Source: Lantana camara
Taxonomy: Eukaryota; Streptophyta; Magnoliopsida; Lamiales; Verbenaceae
Reading direction: 5' to 3'
Length of the DNA: 64,000 nucleotides
Assembly (NCBI GenBank): GCA_037501455.1
Contig: CM074855.1
Coordinates: 34,257,001-34,321,000, forward strand
A program made the position numbers and the translations under genes. This document shows, piece by piece, positions 37,348-49,373 of the stretch. The notes under the pieces were generated by a model. It worked only from the letters and a program-made list of their open reading frames with translations. It ran no database searches and was not told where the DNA came from. Each line of letters opens with the position of its first letter. Within the stretch, counting starts at the first letter, position 1.

Positions 37348-37787
37348 TTTTCTCCAGGGCGGAGATGCCGAGTTCATAGGTTTTCCTCTAGTATTCTTTT
37401 CATCTTGGTACCGTTCGGTAAGGTGTAACAGGTGGGTTTTCTTCTATTAGATATGAATTTACCCGATATATCCCTTATGTGAAAGTTTTTAGCCAAAATA
37501 TTATAATTATATATATCGAGTCTTTTCAAAAGAGTCAATGATTTCCAACGTAAAGCCCTCCTTTTATGTATTCCCCACCTTATGATTTTTGGCGTGGACA
37601 TGATTGAACGCACAGGCCTAGGGACTTAGTTCAAGTGGCGATCCGAGGAGGCAAGGGCCGACGGTGATCCCTTATACTAGTCCTACCACATTTACGGTGA
37701 TACCGACCCTCGTCAGGAGATTAGCGAGGAATGGGAGCTGAGTACCCTTGGGGGATTCATGTACTCCCATTGGCCCATGTATGGACT

Positions 37788-37816
37788 GGTGGTCGGGTCT
37801 TGTTAACTCGTCCACC
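37788..37816 (+). other. Conserved hairpin in LTR I
   Basis: GGTGG.CGGGT pairs with ACTCG.CCACC (one G-T wobble) around loop CTTGTTA. Confidence 0.6.
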
Positions 37817-39530
37817 ACCCGGAGGAAAAAGGTGTAAGTGTTTATGTTTATGAATGATAATGATTATGATTGTTTATGAATGAATATGAACGAATATGTA
37901 TGAATGTGTATGATCACTAACGTAAAAGATTGAATTGATATGCACACACGAAGAGTAGGTTGGAGATATTCGCCCACACGCCAGGGCTCACGTACTGACC
38001 GCATGATTGTAATGACTAAATGAATTTGATAGTTGTAATCCCGAGCGTTGTTTTCCTTTGTTTTACCCACTTGGGAAATATCTTAAAAACCTCACACGGG
38101 ACTATAGCTTGCATGTGTGGTTGTTTAAATTCTGCGATATTGTTATATATGGTATGCCCTATTTTATACCCACCAGTCTCCAATAGACTAGGTGGGAAGT
38201 CGAGTTTGTCGAGTCTCTTGATCGAGTTGGAGTCTGTTCTTATGCATTTTGTAATTGAATAAGTTATAAATTTATGCATGAAATGTTATGATTATGTTAT
38301 ATTGATTCGGGACAGGCTTCTAGGGATAGTTGAACCCATAAATTTGTGATTTATAATTTATGTTTTAATTTTCGGGACTAGGTATTCATGCTAGTGGAAC
38401 CCGTCTTCTATGATAAACTTCGTTATTGAATATATGTTCTGCTTCCGCACTCGCATTTAAATTCATGAGCTTGTCTATTTGGTTTCGAGGTTCTAGCTCC
38501 CGCCTAGCCTAGTGTGTGAGTGAGTCCCCGTTCGCCGTGATTCGGCTCGTGTATGGACTCTCTATTTCATATGCGGGTCGGGTGTCGGTGCGGGGGATGT
38601 GGGGCCTTCCGTTGGGGCGCTACAGCAAAACTCAGTGCAAAACCCGCTACCGACAGACTACCGTATCTCATGCATATCGTACTTATCATATCGTATATAT
38701 ATACCATGCACCGACCTCAAAATCATATCAAAATCGAAGCTAAGCATACATAGGGTCATACATAGCGTTCATACTTTCAAACTTACTACAAAACCAACAA
38801 AAAACGTATCTCACACATATCTACATATACATAGAGGCTTATAAGTCACATGCATTCCAAAACGGCCAGATTTCAATAGGGTTTAACTATATCCTAACCT
38901 CACCTTACACTGACGAAGCCAAAGACACACGATCGATCCGCCCCAGAATCAACTTGACCAACAAACACCACCCCGGGTGCACCTGAACAAACTGAAGACA
39001 AAGTACAAGACTTAGACTCGAAACAAACCATATAGACGTACGGTGTATGTTTATGCACTTAAGGAATGCAATCACTTAGGCAAAGTTCATGTTCATGTGT
39101 ACAATTAACGTAATGGCAGCAAATGAGATGGCAAACAGTAACACTTAATTAATCACGAACATGTGAAACACTTAACACATAATAACATGCCTTAAAATCA
39201 CATACTTCATCATATCACATCAATTCATATTCATATAAGAGCATATAACAAGCTCAAAACATGTAAGGAAGGCAATTAGGTACAACGATACGTCACTCGT
39301 AGCACTTAGGGCAAACTAGTTCATAGTTCACATGCAAGCATCAAAATCATACCAAAACAAGTACATACACACTATTTATACATGGAACATAACAAATTCA
39401 AACATTAACAAGTCATAGCAAAGCAATTCATACATATAAACAAGCACACAACACATAAGGATCAAGATCGGGGAGGGAAACGAGCAAGACAAGCAAACAA
39501 ACAAAGAAAACAAGCAAAACACCAAGCCTA

Positions 39531-39679
39531 GGGGACTAACAGCCTTTAGTCCCCTCTCTTCTATCTTCCACTAACGGAGGTTAGGCCCCTCTCTTCTATC
39601 TTCCACTAACGGTCGTTAGTCGGCACAGAACCTCCAACTGCTGCTAAAGGCCGTTACCTTCAAGAGGGCTAACGCCCCT
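39531..39679. repeat. Palindrome array, family C (5' LTR)
   Basis: Five decayed units start near 39531, 39570, 39604, 39642 and 39664. One extra unit, together with the intervening CTCTTCTATCTTCCACTAAC, is duplicated relative to the 3' LTR. Confidence 0.85.
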
Positions 39680-40880
39680 GCTTCGTCTTCCTCGCGTGAA
39701 CACTTGCAAATCAGCCTTAAAACCCCATAAAACTCACACTAAAGCTAGTTAAAACATAAGATCATGTTAGGATATCAAAACTCAATAATTTAAGGCCCAA
39801 AACAAAGCAAAAACTGAAGTAAAAAAAAGGAGCAATTATAAGAGATTCAAACATATACATATACTGCATTCAAGCTTGGAGCATTAGTGGCAACTCCATA
39901 ATAACTCAACTACCACTTAATACATGAACATAGAAGCATTTATAGATGTCTTGTGATCATATATCATGGATCAAACTAAAAGAAATTACAAGGAAAGGCA
40001 TATAATTTATGCAAGATGCCAAAACCCTCACTATTCATCGCTATTCATGTTCTTCCCCAAAACCCTAGCAAATCAAGCTCAAATTCTAAGTTTCATGGAT
40101 GAAAAGAACCATAATTGGATGTATAACACAAAGATATACTTACCTCTTGGATTGGATGAAGGATGGAAGAGATTTCAAATCAAAATCTCAAGGGTGTGAA
40201 TAGCGGTGGGATTTCTCTTCTTTTCTTGATTGGAGCTGATTTCCTCTTGATTCCTTGCTTATGGTTCGAAATGGGGCAGCCAAATCAGGTATAGGGTCAA
40301 GCTGGGGAGAAATAGGTTCACGTCTTGGGTCATTTGGAGCTCAAACGGGTCGGATATGGCCAAAACGGGTAGGATAGTGCACATAGATTCAATCTGTTCT
40401 GTTTGTCGAGGTTTCGGAGGTTCAAACAGGCTTAAAAAGTTATGAGGATTTTTCCATGAACTCTGAATCATCAAAACGAGTTCAATGGTGGTATCAGATT
40501 TCAAATCCGAATTCCCGAGCTCAAGTTACGCTGCCCGGAACCCAAGGTGCACTAAATACTCTTTAGCCCCCCTTTTAAGCTCCGTAATCACCAAAACAAA
40601 TTAAAAGCTCAAACAAGCAAGCTCTAAAACAAGTATAAAGCATGTAAACACATTCATAAACAATATAATTCATGCATATTAAGTTTTTATAAATACCGGA
40701 ATCGAAAACGAGGTTAAACAGGTTGAAAAGGGCATAAAACGTTAATTTTAAAAACATGAAGCATATAACACATATTCGAAAGTCATTTAAATCATATAAT
40801 TGCATGCTTGATTAATTGAAAGCACACTTAGCACACTCGTGTCGTTCGTACCTGCACTACTGAAGAGTCGGGATGTTACA

Positions 40881-41409
40881 TGGCCACTCAGGATTCCTAG
40901 GGACGTGGTCGACCAAGCATTAAATGCACCCAATAGTGGGGCAGTTGTTAGTTTGAGCCTCCTCCATGACGACTAACACCATCATTATGGCCAAGGGTAT
41001 AAATACCTCATGTTTACTCCGTCAGGTAATTAACTCCAACCACCGCATTCACATTTGACCTCTTGCTCTTTGTTTTACAATCGACCACTGACTTGAGCAT
41101 CGGAGGGCCAACCTGGATAAAACCACCTTCAGTCTCGAGTTGCCTCTGAGCTCACGTTCTCTCTTCCTTTCCAAGCATCCGACCAAGTGAGCAGGTTTCC
41201 CCATCTACAAATTCTAAGTGATCCAGCCTATTTAATGCTCGAGCTTACTCGATCCAATATTTGTCTCAATCATTTTATCGCCGCTTGTGAGAACCTTGCA
41301 ACGACAAGCCTAAGTCAAACTCTGAGGAACATTACTAGTGATCGGCTGTTTAATGAGAATGGTCGTGAAATTTTTCCCCAAAGACAAGCTATTGCTAATG
41401 CTCAGGCTC
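40881..41409 (+). repeat. LTR fragment, probably Tat-type gypsy
   Basis: It has TATAAATA at 40998-41005 and, about 95 bases later, TGACTTGAGCATCGGAGGG followed by GCCAACCTGGATAAAACCACC. That phrase resembles the R-U5 part of Tat/Retand-type plant LTRs as I remember them; I could not check. No LTR ends are visible. C on the left and a hAT-like element on the right interrupt it. Confidence 0.45.
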
Positions 41410-41417
41410 CACCTTGC

Positions 41418-42322
41418 TAGGGATGTAAGCGAGACGAACCCATTCATGAGACTAACGAATCGAATCAATAAATGTTCGGGCTCGAGTTCGAGGAAGTTGA
41501 ACCCGAACAGAGCCTTGGCTCGATTTGTAACCTTCATGAACCGAACTCGAACCATTTCTTTTCAAAATTTAGGCTTGCGAACCCATACATTTAATTAAAA
41601 ATTAAAATATTTATTATATATATTCTTAATATGTAATATTATATATATAACGATTAAATAATAACGTATAAATAATAACGTATAAACCCTGAATCTTTCA
41701 AACCATTTCAAATTCTAAAAAAAGTAGAAAAAGCTAAGTATCCAAAATATTTCTCAGCCGACCCAAGCCCCAATGTTGTTCCACCGGCAAAACCCCATTT
41801 CTCCACTCATGATCTGCACACAAGGGACCACGTCACTCACTGCTTAAGAACTTGCTGAGTCTTAAGCCGCCCAACACTGAAGAACATCTCACCACCACTT
41901 TACCACCACCACTGACCTAACGCACCACCGTCCGAAGTTCTTTTCTCTTTCTTTGTATAATGCCTCCACCACTCCGCCTGCTTACCGCTCATCACCTGAA
42001 GGCCTTCTTATTGCGCCACCAACTCAGATCTTAGATCTATAGCCCACAACCAACTCCGCTGGCTACCACCCTACAAAAACTCACCTGCTTGCCGTACACC
42101 ACCGCCGCACCATCTTCTCAATCTTTTTTTCTCTTTAATTTCTTAAATCTAGATCTCTCGAACCTGCAAATCAAATTCGAAATGAACCGAATATGAAATC
42201 TACCTTGAATCGAACTCAAACATATTTTTTGAAGGTTCGTCAGGCTCGAGTTCGAGTTTGGGTTCGTGAAAATAGGGACGAACTCGAACCCCTAAAAAGG
42301 GCTTGGTTCGCTTACATCCCAA
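41418..42322. mobile_element. hAT-like non-autonomous DNA transposon (905 bp)
   Basis: The terminal inverted repeats are TAGGGATGTAAGCGA on the left and its near-perfect inverse on the right (one mismatch in 15). They are flanked by the 8-bp duplication caccttgc (41410-41417) and caccttgt (42323-42330). Subterminal regions repeat GAACTCGAAC and GGCTCGAGTTCGAG motifs in both orientations, as in hAT elements. No transposase is present. The middle (about 41760-42130) is less AT-rich with ACC/GCC-rich runs and may be captured sequence. Confidence 0.88.
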
Positions 42323-42330
42323 CACCTTGT

Positions 42331-42417
42331 ATTGCTCCTCCTCTTTTTTGCCCCACAGTTAGTCTACTCGATGCCAGAGCTTGACAACTATCTTCAAGCC
42401 AACCGAGAATAGGTAGT
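42331..42417. other. Continuation of the Tat-like LTR fragment
   Basis: This short stretch lies after the hAT duplication and before a copia LTR start. It has no features of its own. Confidence 0.3.
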
Positions 42418-42592
42418 TGTTATTTGGAATAGTGCCCTAAAAAGCCGATTTGTTGTAATCTGTTTGGGACTTTCCTTATATCACAAACAATCTTTGAATA
42501 ATAAACGTTTGACATTGATCTTATGAAAACAATTTTTTATGTTCATTTGCGTGTTTCGTGTGTTTCCTATTGCGTGCACATGTATTAGAACT
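42418..42592 (+). repeat. Ty1/copia LTR fragment related to element G
   Basis: From 42418 the sequence TGTTATTTGGAATAGTGCCC, followed by AAAGCCGAT and, further on, ACAATCTTTGAAT, matches the start of G's LTR read on the minus strand (TGTTAGGAATAGTGCCCTAG). Clear similarity lasts about 95 bases. The rest is probably the same LTR, diverged or truncated. Confidence 0.6.
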
Positions 42593-42681
42593 TGTAACAG
42601 CCCGAAACCCGCCTGCAGATATTTTTGTCTTTGCTATCCATAAGTCGGCATAGCCTCACGGTTTTGTTCTTCCCATTGGTA
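42593..42681 (+). repeat. Start of a TRIM-like small LTR, truncated by F
   Basis: TGTAACAGCCCGAAACCCGC, GCAGATATT and AGCCTCACGGTTTT resemble the first 90 bases of a small LTR family common in angiosperms, from memory. F interrupts it after 42686 (tttaa). Confidence 0.35.
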
Positions 42682-43662
42682 TTTAATGTAACGCCCCAAA
42701 TTCCGAAAGTTCAGGTAACCACGCCACGAGCGGGTCTTCGGGAGTTGGGAGGTTTAAATTTAAGTATTTCATTCAATTAATTGCCCTTTCGTTATATTAT
42801 CTGCATGACATTTCTATGCATTTACATGAATCGTCATTTATATGAATTATATGAACTAAGTGATTTAATTGAATTGAATGTCCTTGATTGATTTTTTGGT
42901 GTAAATTCTTGGATTTAATTATATTCCGTGACTTGGAGCTAAGTGGCCTTTTTGTGTAGGGATAGCACTTAATTGAATTAATTCAAATGAGGGAGGGGCT
43001 TGTTTGCGAAATGTGGTGATTCATCTAATTCTTGGAAGACTTTAGATTAATTAGCTTTATATTATATTGTATGTATACATTCCTCTCATACACTTGATCA
43101 TTATATTTCATCCAATTTCTTCACACACACACCATATACCGATTAAAACACCAAGGAGAAGGAGGAAATTTTATCTCATTTTCAAGCTAAATTCTTGAAG
43201 GATCTTGAAGCTAGAAGCATCATCATCATTATCTCTTCACTTCATCTCATTTCTTGCTTGAATTCAAGGTAAACATGTGTTGGAAAACACGAATCAGAAA
43301 GCAGCGGAATTTAAAAATTTTCCCAACAAAAGGACCTAGAACTCGCAATCGTGTAACCAAATTCGTAACGATAGAAAACTTACTTTTCTTTTATTCTTTC
43401 TTGAAGCGTTTCAAGCCACCCAAGAACGCTCTTCTCGTGGCTTGATCCCCTCTCCTTGGTAGAGCTCGAATCTTCAAACTTCTAACTTGAAGTCTCTAGA
43501 GAAAGTCCACCAACTTGATCACAATCTAACTAGTAAGGATGCTAGTTCTCTAGTTAGTGTTTAGGCTTAACCTAGGGTTTAATTTAATCTTGGAGAAAGG
43601 AAGGTGTTCAACACATGAACCAAGAAATGTCTATTAGCTCTAAAGGGGAGCATGAGCTCCCC

Positions 43663-43670
43663 TATATATA
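43663..43670 (-). promoter_or_regulatory. Candidate TATA box of G (3' LTR copy)
   Basis: The minus strand reads CCTATATATAGGGGAGC, an isolated TATA-like element in the position expected between U3 and R. The copy in the 5' LTR is at 51825-51832. Confidence 0.55.
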
Positions 43671-44015
43671 GGAAAGGGGAGGGGCGGCCGAACCTAGTCC
43701 TTATTGGACAAGGATTTGGTTCCTCTCCCTCCTATTACTTGATCATCAAGTATTTTCCAACTTTGACTTTGAATTCTAATTCTAGTCAACTTTTAAGAGA
43801 GCTAAAAATATCCAAACTATTTTTGGATAATTTTATACTTTATTTATTATAAAATAAATAACTTATTTTTATCTAATTAATTAATTCGTAATTAATTAAC
43901 TAGATTATTTTCTCCAAAATTAGACTTTCTTTTTAATTCAAAATTAAACCAAAGTCTATTAAATAATTAACTAATTAATTATTTAATATATATATAATAT
44001 ATATATATATATACA

Positions 44016-44083
44016 CACGTGTGTGACACGTGTCACAGTGACACGTGTCACTCACGTGAGCCACACGTGTGACTTCACACGTG
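44016..44083. promoter_or_regulatory. Six-copy CACGTG cluster in G 3' LTR
   Basis: CACGTG starts at 44016, 44027, 44042, 44053, 44064 and 44078, mostly within longer palindromes such as GACACGTGTC. CACGTG is the G-box/ABRE core bound by plant bZIP and bHLH factors. It lies about 350-420 bases upstream of the TATA-like site. Confidence 0.85.
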
Positions 44084-45231
44084 TGGAACCCTATTGGCCC
44101 GATTAACTCGTTTAATCATTTTTAAGCCTCAACTCATGTAACCAAGTTGTTGTGTGTGACCCTCTAGGTTCTCAATTCAATTAGCAGTGACCCCAATTAA
44201 TTAATTCACCAATTAATTAATCAGTCCACAGATTAAACGACCATAGTCTAGCAACAGGTGTTTAACCCCTAGCTGAATTGGAATGTTCGGATTCGACAGA
44301 ACCTTTAAGTCATTGATTCATGTGAGATACAATCCTCCTACTTACTATCTCTCAACCAAGATCTAGGGCAAGGGAATAATCAGAACCCTAATAATCCGGT
44401 CTTAAAGCTAAGTGCATTTCATATCCATTTGATCTCAATCCAAGAAACCCTTTTCTTGATGTCTTGATCTACTGCCTTGGCCAAGGACTCCATATGGCAT
44501 ATGAATGACTTACACAATAAGAGATCACCTTGCAGATGCAAGTGTAGGTCCTTTCTTGATTCTCATTCACTTTCATGAATCACTTGTGCAGCCCCAACAT
44601 AAGCCTTGAATCAGTTGTCTAAGGCGACACCCTTTAAAGCTTATACCTAAGACTACAGAGTTAACTCATAAAGTGACAAGGAACCTCAAGTCTAAGGATC
44701 AATTAATCACATCAATGACTCGTGAGATATTTCCTAATCTGGAAGTTTCCATTTCCTGAAATAGAAACTTCCTTTCCCATTTAGGAATGTTCTCACACGG
44801 GGCACCTCAGTGAACTTACTTGTTAAAGTAAGCACCCTCATATATCACGCACGTATCAACTATACACTTTGCACCTCCATGAAACAAGGTGGTCCTTCTT
44901 AAGGGCGTGATCCCACAAGCAAGCCTTAGAGGAGTCAGGTTGACACTCCCACTGTCTGTAGGACTCATCGGCTTGGAGTATTTTACTAATCATGACTTAT
45001 GTGATATAGGGCTCGTTTCATGAACCATTTCACCTAAATGGTAGAGTCCTAAAGTCATCAGGATTAGGGGAGTTCTCATACATGCACAGCTAAAGTAAAC
45101 GCATACCAAACAAGAGCATATAAAGAAGTGTTGCCTCAATTCGTTATTTCATTCAAAGATTGTCTGTGATTACAATAAGGAAAAGCACAAAGCGGATATA
45201 CAATTGGCTTTCTAGGGCACTATTCCTAACA

Positions 45232-45245
45232 ATCTCCCACTTGTC
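45232..45245 (-). other. G polypurine tract
   Basis: The minus strand reads ACAAGTGGGAGAT immediately before the 3' LTR. Confidence 0.85.
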
Positions 45246-45247
45246 CG

Positions 45248-48200
45248 TCAAAGCCATTCTGAAGCTACTCTAAGTCCCATCTTCTGAAGATGACTTTGGA
45301 AAGCTTCTCGACTAAGGGGTTTAGTAAGTGGATCTGCCACGTTCTCTGCTGATGTGACCCTCTCAATTTGCACATCTCCTCTTTTGATAATATCACGGAT
45401 TAGGTGATACTTCCTCATAATGTGCTTGGTCCGTTGGTGAGATCTTGGTTCTCTTGCTTGAGCAACCGCCCCAGTATTGTCACAAAACACAGTAATGGGG
45501 TCTTTCATGCTAGGAACAACATTCAATTCTTGAATGAAGTTTCTAATCCAAACACCTTCCTTAGCTGCATCATTTGCAGCTAAGTATTCGGCCTCAGTGG
45601 TCGAATCTACAGTGGTTGTTTGCTTGGAACTCTTCCAACTCACTGCTCCGCCGTTTAGGCAGAAAATGTATCCTGACATTGACTTAAAATCATCTAAGTC
45701 AGATGCAAAGCTTGCATCACAGTATCCTTCGACATTAAGATCTTTCTGACCTCCGTAAACTAAGAATAAATCTTTAGTACTTTTCAAGTACTTAAGAATA
45801 TTCTTCACGGCAGCCCAGTGACCATCTCCAGGGTCAGATTGGAAACGACTCGTTACACTAAGTGCATAAGCCACATCCGTTCGAGTACATAACATTGCAT
45901 ACATTATGCTACCTATTGCGGATGCATAAGGTGTATGAGTCATTCTTTCCTTCTCAAGGTTAGTCTTAGGACACATCTTCTTTGAAAGACATGTTCCTAC
46001 ACTCATAGGAAGGTTCTTAACCTTTGCTGACTCCATATTGAATCTTTTCAATACTTTGTCAATGTACATCGATTGTGATAGTCCTATTAACCTTCTAGAT
46101 CTATCTCAATAGATTTTAATTCCAAGGATATAGGACGCATCACCAAGATCTTTCATCTCGAATTGGTTCGATAACCATAACTTAGTCACTTTCATGTCAT
46201 CCTTCGAATTCCCAATAAGAAGGATGTCATCAACATAAAGTACTAAGAATTGCACTGAGGTCTCCAATTCCTTTCTATACACACATGATTCATTCGAAAT
46301 TTGGATGAATCCAAACGCTTTGACCGATTCATCAAATCGAATGTTCCAATTCCTAGAAGCCTGTTTCAATCCATAGATTGATCTTTGGAGTTTGCAAACC
46401 TTTTGCTCACTCCCACTGAATGTGAAACCTATGGGTTGCTCCATATAAATGTCTTTGTCAATGTCACCATTGAGAAAGACAGTTTTCACATCCATTTGCC
46501 ATATCTCATAGTCATAATATGCAGCAATGGCAAGCATGATCCGAATAGACTTTTGCATTGCAACTGGTGAAAAGGTTTCATCAAAATCCACGCCGGGTCT
46601 CTGAGTGAATCCTTTTGCAACCAGTCTTGCTTTGTAGGCTGCAATGCTTCCATCAACTCCAAGCTTTCTCTTAAAGATCTATTTGCAACCTATGGGTTTG
46701 ACCCCATCAGGCAAATCTACCAAGGTCCAAACTTGGTTGGAGTTCATGGAATCCATTTCGGATTTCATGGCTTCTATCCACTGTTCAGAGTCAGAATCTG
46801 AAAGTGCCTCCTCATATGTTAAAGGATCATTATCCTTTTGAGAGATTTCATGGAAGAATCCATACCATCTCTCCGGCTGTCTAGGAGTGCGTTCAGAACG
46901 CCTTAGAGGAGGATTTACATGTGTATCGAAATTCGTGATTGGTTGTAGTTGATCAGAGTGGGACGTTTCTTCAGTGGGTGACGTGGGGTTATTTTGTACT
47001 TCTTCTAATTCTATGATCTTGCCTTTCTTTTCTTTAAGGAACGGTTCCTCAAGAAAAGTGGCATTTCTAGAAACAAACACCTTTTGCTCAGATTGATCAT
47101 AGAAATAGTATCCTATGGATTCCTTAGGATAACCTACAAAGTAGCATAAGTTAGAACGAAATTCTAACTTATCTCCCACTGTCCTCTTCACGTAAGCAGG
47201 ACAACCCCAAATTCTTAAGTAAGAATAACTAGGGATTTTACCATGCCACATTTCATAGGGCGTTTTGGGGACTGACTTAGAGGGAACTAGATTCAAAATC
47301 TTTGCTGCATTTTCTAGGGCATAACCCCAGAAAGAAGGTGGTAAGTCAGTGAAACTCATCATGGAACGAACCATATCAAGTAGGGTTCGATTCCTTCTCT
47401 CAGAAACTCCATTAAGCTGAGGAGTTCCCGGAGGAGTCCACTGAGAGATAATCTAATTATCTTTGAGATGATTAAGGAATTCTTCACTAAGATATTCGCC
47501 TCCTCGATCAGATCGAAGTGCTTTGATCTTGTGACCAGTTTGGTTCTCAACCTCCTTTTGAAATTCTAAGAATTTCTCAAAAGCTTCAGATTTATACTTC
47601 ATTAAGTATACATAACCATACCGACTAAAGTATCAGTAAAGGTTATGAAGTACTGATGATTGTTTCTAGTGCTTACACTAAGCGGTCCACAAACATCAGT
47701 ATGGATCAAATCCAAAACCTTAGTGGCACGTTCCACAGTTCCTTTAAAAGGGACTTTGGACATTTTTCCTTTGAGACAGGATTCGCAAGAAGTTAACTCT
47801 TTGAGATCATTTTCAGAGAATGATCCTAAAGTGTTTATCTTGCTAATTCTGTTCTTGGAAATGTGTCCTAATCTAGCGTGCCATAAGGGAGCTGAAACTT
47901 TGTCATCTCTCTTACGCTTTGTTTCTCGTTGTATATTCATAATATTGATATTTTGAGTTAGGTAAAGTCCATTACTTAGAGTACCGATATGAACGGAAGA
48001 GTTGTTCCGTTTGATAAAATATTTACCATTCTTAATATAAGTTTCATAACCTTCACAATCTAATATTGGAACTGAAATTATATTACGAATAATGCTCGGT
48101 ACATAAAGGACTTTATTTAATACTAACTCAAAACTACCTAAATCTAATCTAATTGTGCCTAAAGCTCGAGCTTCAACGTTTGAGCCATCGCCGATCTTCA

Positions 48201-49167
48201 AGACACATTCTCCTTCTTTGAGTTGTTGGACTTCACTTAGCATCTGTACATCATTACAGATATGAGTTCCACAACCGGTATCAAGTACCCAAGACCTAGA
48301 ATTAATAGAAAGATTTACTTCAACGAGAAAGATACCTTTCTTTAGAGTAGCCTTGTACTCTGGGCAGTTTCTCCTCCAATGTCCCGCTTTGCCACAATGG
48401 AAGCAAACATCCTCTTTCTGATCACGCTTCTTCTTTTGGGCCTTCCCCTTCGAAATGCCACCAGTGGGCCTAAGGGGTTTCTTCTTCTTCTTTTGGGCTT
48501 TCTTGCCCTTACCTTTAGAAGGCCCAGAAGAGGAAGATGGAGCATTCACCATCAAAACCTTATTGTCCTTCTTGATCGTGCTTTCAGCAGTCACAAGCTG
48601 ACTAATCAGCTCAGCTACAGTAGCACCAGCATGATTCATGTTGAAGTTAAGGACAAATGGGTTGAATGATGGTGGGAGCGAAGCTAGCAACAAATCCACT
48701 GAAAGCTCATCTTTCAGTGGCATGTCCATGGAAGCAAGTTTCTCAGTAAGGGCAAGAAACTTAAGTCCATATTCATGGACACTTGAACCTTCCCTCATTC
48801 TCAAGTGGAACAATTCCTTTGATGTGTTATACCTTGTAACACGTTCATGAGGGCGGTAAAGTTGCTCTAAGTGGTCGTAAATCTCCCAAGCAAATTCCAT
48901 GGCCTCATGTTGCCTTTGCAAGTCCGGAGACATGTTAGCCAACATAAGGCAACGGGCTTGGAGATTATCATCCTTCCACTTCTGAATCGCGTCCCGCTCA
49001 GCCCGAGTGGGAGCCTCCCCTTCAGGTCTAGGCTCCCCTTCGAAGAGAACATAAGTTTTCTTCTCAGAATCTAAAATGATTTTTAGATTCCTCAGCCAAT
49101 CAGAATAGTTGGGACCAGTCAACTTGTTTGACTCGAGGATCGATACAAGAGGGTTTTTGGTTGCCAT
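45248..49167 (-). pseudogene. gag-pol: G gag-pol polyprotein, three stops and one frameshift
   Basis: The ATG at 49167 starts MATKNPLVSILESNKLTG. Gag has the copia gag core and a zinc knuckle (CFHCGKAGHWRRNC). Protease has LDTGCGTH. Integrase has the zinc-binding HARLGH...CESCLKGK and the DDE parts LIHTDVCGP and NGVSERRNR. RT has FLNGDID, KLQRSIYGLKQASRNWN and LYVDDILLIG. RNase H has GYCDASF, STTEAEYLAAN and CDNTGAVAQ, ending near 45248. A frameshift near 47625 interrupts integrase between its first and second Asp. Stops are at 47453-47455 (TAG), 46679-46681 (TAG, expected Trp) and 46106-46108 (TGA, expected Arg). All else is well preserved, in line with the small LTR divergence. Confidence 0.95.
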
Positions 49168-49373
49168 TTCAAAACACGTAGAGAATCACAGAACCTACGA
49201 CCTAAATGGTAAAACAGAGAACTAGTGAGCATGCTGAATTATAACGATATACAAAAGATAAGGTCTTTAATCTAATGTAGCTCCCACTGTTTTTCAAAGA
49301 TCTAGAATTCCCAAAGATCTAAGAGGAACACGTTTCCCAATGGGTACTAAGATCCTAGGCATTTTACCTCGAA

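Larger units (their letters stand above)
35016..38624 (+). mobile_element. Solo LTR I (3609 bp) in C's 5' LTR
   Basis: It starts TGTAACGCCCCGAC, ends GGGGCGCTACA, and has the perfect duplication gcaaa (35011-35015 and 38625-38629). There is no internal region. Compared with its relative H it is longer, largely through an AT-rich expansion at about 36530-36900 of TATATA and TGCATG repeats. Short ORFs inside are not genes. Confidence 0.95.
6159..40880 (-). mobile_element. Element C: old gypsy derivative with 3.4-kb LTRs, host of A, B and I
   Basis: The 3' LTR (6159-9447) and 5' LTR (33847-40880 minus insertion I) are the same long repeat in the same minus orientation. The internal part survives as 9448-11235, 21017-21048 and 33830-33846, only about 1.8 kb, separated by nested elements A and B. 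Removing A and B with their duplications rebuilds a continuous stretch ending in the primer binding site and the 5' LTR. Only a damaged gag is recognisable; pol is gone, so C is a non-autonomous deletion derivative. The right flank begins tggcc at 40881; the left flank is outside the window. Confidence 0.85.
33847..40880 (-). repeat. C 5' LTR, interrupted by solo LTR I
   Basis: The minus strand starts TGTAACATCCCGAC at 40880 and ends GGGGTGCTACA at 33847. Removing I with one target duplication leaves about 3.42 kb. It aligns with 6159-9447. The intron-like segment runs from 40143 to 38992. Confidence 0.92.
43278..45231 (-). repeat. G 3' LTR (1954 bp)
   Basis: The minus strand begins TGTTAGGAATAGTGCCC at 45231 and ends TTTTCCAACA at 43278. 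A TATA-like TATATATA lies at 43663-43670 on the minus strand, about 1.56 kb into the LTR. A CACGTG cluster lies upstream of it. Confidence 0.96.

Noticed and set aside
40881..42681. A host gene in the only stretch outside the main LTR elements
   Set aside because: The longest frames are short and lack domains. The stretch is explained by LTR scraps and the hAT-like element.
43652..43852. 66-codon ORF repeated at 51814-52014
   Set aside because: It is the same situation in the G LTRs; it lies around the TATA-like region.
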